Position numbers and translations under genes: made by a program. The notes beneath the pieces are model-generated. The model had not been told where the DNA came from. It saw only the letters and a list, made by a program, of their open reading frames with translations, and did not search any database. A stretch of 9,426 nt of DNA from a bacterium (GTDB lineage Bacteria > SZUA-79 > Acidulodesulfobacterales > Acidulodesulfobacteraceae), in the NCBI GenBank assembly GCA_021800805.1, contig JAJYYR010000025.1, positions 1-9,426 on the forward strand. The letters are read 5' to 3'. The stretch's first letter is position 1. Every line of letters starts with the position of its first letter. This document shows positions 7,233 to 9,426 of the stretch, one piece after another.

Positions 7233-7820
7233 TCAACTTTTAACATATATACCTGAAGAAGATTTTATGCTTTCCGATAAAATATCGAATAAAGATTCTA
7301 TATCGAATACCGTTTGAAATTTTTTCCTCTCCGCTTCCAATAAAAGTTCTCTTTCCGAAAGTTTGCCTATTTCTTTGCGCATAGAGTCCAATTCTTCTCT
7401 AATTTCGTCTCTGTCAATTTCAGTTTCCGGTTTAGTTCCTGCTTCCGGTTTTTCGCCTTCCTGTTCCAGCAATTCTTCCAGCCTTTGCATGCCTATCGCC
7501 ATTAAACTTTTTAAGGAGGACCGGTTTATAATTTCGTTTTCCAACTGCGTCCTTTTTTGTATAATTTCCTTATAATTTTCCATATCTTTTCCGACAATCG
7601 CCGCTATGGCTTTAACTTCTTCTTTTAATTTTTTAACTTTTTTTACGTCGAGATAACTGCCGGCTTTAAACTCGGTGGAAAAAACCGGAAAATAGCCGCC
7701 GCCGGTTTCGCTCGATTTTGCCAGGCGTTCTTTAAAAAACGATAAATATTCTTCCCTTCCGAGGTTAACGACTTTGAACACTTCGCCTTTTTTGTTCTTT
7801 ATCTGAACGTATATATCCAT
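7233..7820 (-). CDS. Unrecognised 195-residue protein, predicted coiled coil
   Basis: I do not recognise a family. The protein has no signal peptide and no membrane segment, so it is probably cytoplasmic. The N-terminus (1-20) looks like two beta strands, MDIYVQIKN then GEVFKVVNLG. A short amphipathic stretch at 22-35 and a glycine-rich turn GGGYFPVFS (40-48) follow. From about 58 it is almost all charged helix: 58-121, a Pro/Glu/Thr-rich break (PEAGTKPETE, 125-134), and a likely coiled coil at 135-171 (heptad-like leucines in LDSMRKEIGKLSERELLLEAE). It ends in a hydrophobic segment FDIESLFDILSES (172-184). Sequence complexity and the full-length frame on one strand support a real gene. A TATAAT ends 5 nt before the ATG and there is no Shine-Dalgarno sequence. 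It lies between a metal transporter and the diguanylate cyclase; a role as an adaptor for either is only a guess from position. Confidence 0.75.
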   Translation of the reverse strand: MDIYVQIKNKKGEVFKVVNLGREEYLSFFKERLAKSSETGGGYFPVFSTEFKAGSYLDVKKVKKLKEEVKAIAAIVGKDMENYKEIIQKRTQLENEIINRSSLKSLMAIGMQRLEELLEQEGEKPEAGTKPETEIDRDEIREELDSMRKEIGKLSERELLLEAERKKFQTVFDIESLFDILSESIKSSSGIYVKS

Positions 7821-7825
7821 ATTTC

Positions 7826-7831
7826 ATTATA
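7826..7831 (-). promoter_or_regulatory. Candidate -10 box at leaderless spacing before the coiled-coil gene
   Basis: The minus strand reads TATAAT at 7831-7826, five bases before the ATG at 7820, with no Shine-Dalgarno sequence between. That places transcription start at or next to the A of the ATG, the pattern of leaderless genes. No good -35 hexamer lies 16-19 bp upstream, and chance TATAAT is common in such AT-rich DNA, so confidence is low. Confidence 0.35.
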
Positions 7832-7876
7832 ATATTATTAGAAACATATTAATGTGACTTTTATCATTTTGCCGCG

Positions 7877-8767
7877 TCAATTTTCAAAAGGATTTATATG
7901 CACCATAACGTCGTTTATATAAATATTAGACGACATAAGACTGCCCTTAACGTTTTCCGCAATATCGTGGGACATTTTGACGGTCATATTCTGATTGATT
8001 TCTATTTCTACGTCTATATAAAAATAAGGACCGGATTTTCTTACTTTTATATCCGTAATTCTTTCAACCCCCTTTACGGAAGTAATTATATTTTTTATCT
8101 TATCGACGACAAAAACCGGGGGGCTTTCATCCATAAGATTGCCGATAGACTCCTTTATAAGTTTTACTGCAAGCCTGAATATAAAAAAACTGACCACTAT
8201 TCCGGCTATAGGGTCCATATAGTAATAACCTTTTATTGCAAAAATAATCCCTATTACTACGGCTAAAGATACCACGACGTCGCTTCTGTGGTCGTAGGCC
8301 GTGGCGATCAATCCGGTCGATTTCAAAAGCTTGCCCCACCTTAGAGTCCATTTATAAAGTATCTCTTTAATTATTATAGTCGCAAGAGCGACTATTAAAG
8401 TATCTATAGCCGGTTTTTCGAATTTTTGAAAATAAATCTTATAAGCGGAAACTCCTATTATCGAAAATCCAAAAAGAATTAATATCAATGCCACAATGAA
8501 AGTCGCAATCATTTCGGCTTTTGCATGACCGTAAGGATGTTCTTTATCCTGGGGCTTGCTAGATATCTTAAAGGAGGCGTAAACGACAAATCCGGCAAAT
8601 ATATCGGAGAGGGAATTAAAACCGTCGGCTACAAGCGCTTCGGAATTTCCGGCGATTCCCACATAAAATTTGGCGATAGTTAATATTAAATTTACGAAAA
8701 TACCGACGTAGGAAATAAATTTTAATTTGTTGAATATATTTTCGCGGCTGATATTTAAAGGTTTCAA
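7877..8767 (-). CDS. Cation diffusion facilitator (CDF) metal exporter, probable Mn2+ type
   Basis: A 296-residue inner-membrane protein of normal CDF length, which swaps a divalent metal for protons to export it from the cytoplasm. About six helices occupy residues 18-210. Helix 2 holds ALVADGFNSLSDI (44-56), the loop to helix 3 has KEHPYGHAKAE (75-85), and helix 5 holds AYDHRSDVVVS (157-167). The C-terminal cytoplasmic ferredoxin-like domain (about 213-296) includes VKGVERITDIKVRKSG and YIDVEIEIN. By alignment with E. coli FieF (D45, D49, H153, D157) the transport site is N51, D55, D159 and D163, the NDDD set that I recall for manganese CDFs rather than the histidine-bearing zinc and iron/zinc sets. 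The start is TTG at 8767: an in-frame stop lies only a few codons upstream and no ATG precedes helix 1. No Shine-Dalgarno sequence. It follows purN by 49 nt. Family certain, metal probable. Confidence 0.93.
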   Translation of the reverse strand: MKPLNISRENIFNKLKFISYVGIFVNLILTIAKFYVGIAGNSEALVADGFNSLSDIFAGFVVYASFKISSKPQDKEHPYGHAKAEMIATFIVALILILFGFSIIGVSAYKIYFQKFEKPAIDTLIVALATIIIKEILYKWTLRWGKLLKSTGLIATAYDHRSDVVVSLAVVIGIIFAIKGYYYMDPIAGIVVSFFIFRLAVKLIKESIGNLMDESPPVFVVDKIKNIITSVKGVERITDIKVRKSGPYFYIDVEIEINQNMTVKMSHDIAENVKGSLMSSNIYINDVMVHINPFEN

Positions 8768-8816
8768 ATTAATAGCGGCATTAATTAAGAAATTAATTAG
8801 TTAATATATTATTGCA

Positions 8817-9410
8817 TCAGTTAAAGACGTCTGTTATAGCTATTTCCAGAGCAACCGGATAAATTTTATGCTCCGCTTTATGAACTTTTTCTTCTAACGA
8901 TTCCACGGTATCCGAATCGTCTATCTTAACGATTTCCTGACATATAATCGGACCGGCATCTACTTCATGGGTAACGTAATGGACGGTAACTCCAGTATAT
9001 TTTACCCCATACTCAAATGCTTTTTTTATCGCATCTCTGCCTTTAAAGGCGGGAAGCAGGGAAGGATGAATATTGATTATTTTATAAGGAAATTTAGAAA
9101 CAAATTCTTCCGAAAGTATTTTCATAAAACCTGCCAAAATTATATAATCGGCTTTATACTTTTTAATTATGCCTTCAAGTTCGCTTTCAAAACGTTCTCT
9201 TTCCGAAACCGAAGTATAAGGTAAAATAAGTACCGGAACATCCGGCGCCGTTTTTTTTACTTTGTTTATGACCGGCGCGCCCTCGACGTTTGAAACTATG
9301 GCCGATATATTAATTAAACTTGAACCGGTTTTATTAATATAAAACCGGTTAATTAAATTTAAGGCGTTTGAACCGTTTCCGGAAGCTAAAATGATACAAT
9401 TTTTTTGCAT
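8817..9410 (-). CDS. purN: Phosphoribosylglycinamide formyltransferase PurN
   Basis: A 197-residue cytoplasmic enzyme of the third step of purine synthesis, transferring a formyl group from 10-formyltetrahydrofolate to glycinamide ribonucleotide. The N-terminus shows the phosphate-binding loop LASGNGSN (8-15) and VSNVEGAPVI (39-48, family form VSN-x-x-x-A). The folate and catalytic part shows ADYIILAGFMKILS (87-100), INIHPSLLPAFKG (112-124) with catalytic N113 and H115, and VTVHYVTHEVDAGPII (141-156) with catalytic D151. These match E. coli N106, H108 and D144, and the length is typical, so the enzyme should be active. The ATG at 9410 has no Shine-Dalgarno sequence but is preceded by TATAAA at leaderless distance. 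Only 16 nt upstream are visible, so a purM neighbour cannot be checked. It leads the visible minus-strand group; purine genes are often regulated by purine level, but no such site is visible. Confidence 0.95.
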   Translation of the reverse strand: MQKNCIILASGNGSNALNLINRFYINKTGSSLINISAIVSNVEGAPVINKVKKTAPDVPVLILPYTSVSERERFESELEGIIKKYKADYIILAGFMKILSEEFVSKFPYKIINIHPSLLPAFKGRDAIKKAFEYGVKYTGVTVHYVTHEVDAGPIICQEIVKIDDSDTVESLEEKVHKAEHKIYPVALEIAITDVFN

Positions 9411-9426
9411 TTTTTTATTTATAACA

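Noticed and set aside
8780..8797. Inverted repeat ATTAATT-AAGA-AATTAAT between purN and the CDF gene as a terminator
   Set aside because: The 7-bp stem is all A-T and too weak, no U-run follows on the minus strand, and such palindromes are frequent at this base composition.
1..9426. Mobile elements, CRISPR arrays, tRNA or rRNA genes, phage or toxin-antitoxin genes
   Set aside because: No terminal inverted repeats, transposase or integrase motifs, regularly spaced repeats, or tRNA-like cloverleaf sequences were found. The gaps between genes are short and plain.

Overview
This is an AT-rich window of what looks like ordinary bacterial chromosome. The proteins suggest a Gram-negative bacterium with anaerobic or redox-active habits. 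They include a periplasmic MltD-type lytic transglycosylase, a sigma-54 activator of the NtrC family, molybdenum cofactor synthesis, and a membrane diguanylate cyclase with a c-type haem motif. Together they fit a Desulfobacterota/deltaproteobacteria-like lineage with an AT-rich genome. That placement is inference and the species cannot be fixed from this sequence. No tRNA, rRNA, CRISPR array, insertion sequence or phage gene was seen.

Layout. At the left edge, on the minus strand, is the first 118 codons of a class V aminotransferase. It is divergent from a tight plus-strand trio: lytic transglycosylase (610-2442), molybdopterin molybdenumtransferase MoeA (2446-3651) and sigma-54 response regulator (3661-5115). 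Gaps in the trio are only 3 and 9 nt. A perfect TTGACA-17-TATAAT promoter at 498-526 precedes it. The trio meets a minus-strand group tail to tail with a 4-nt overlap of stop codons. Read in transcription order, that group is phosphoribosylglycinamide formyltransferase PurN (9410-8817), a cation diffusion facilitator (8767-7877), an unrecognised coiled-coil protein (7820-7233), and a diguanylate cyclase (7055-5112). Its gaps are 49, 56 and 177 nt, so it may be one loose operon or several units. The longest stretch without a gene is 254 nt (356-609).

How the genes relate. They do not form one pathway. The plus trio mixes cell-wall turnover, cofactor synthesis and transcription control. The minus group mixes purine synthesis, metal export, an unknown and second-messenger signalling. 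The most distinctive gene is the diguanylate cyclase. It joins a periplasmic CxxCH sensor, a cytoplasmic cysteine-rich GAF-like region and an intact GGEEF cyclase domain with an RxxD inhibitory site, which suggests redox control of cyclic di-GMP.

Two wider points stand out. Seven of the eight starts have no visible Shine-Dalgarno sequence, and three of those have a -10-like TATAAT/TATAAA 5-8 nt before the ATG, as leaderless genes would. The metal transporter carries an N-D-D-D transport site, which points to manganese rather than zinc. I see no clear evidence of a wholly new multi-gene system here.
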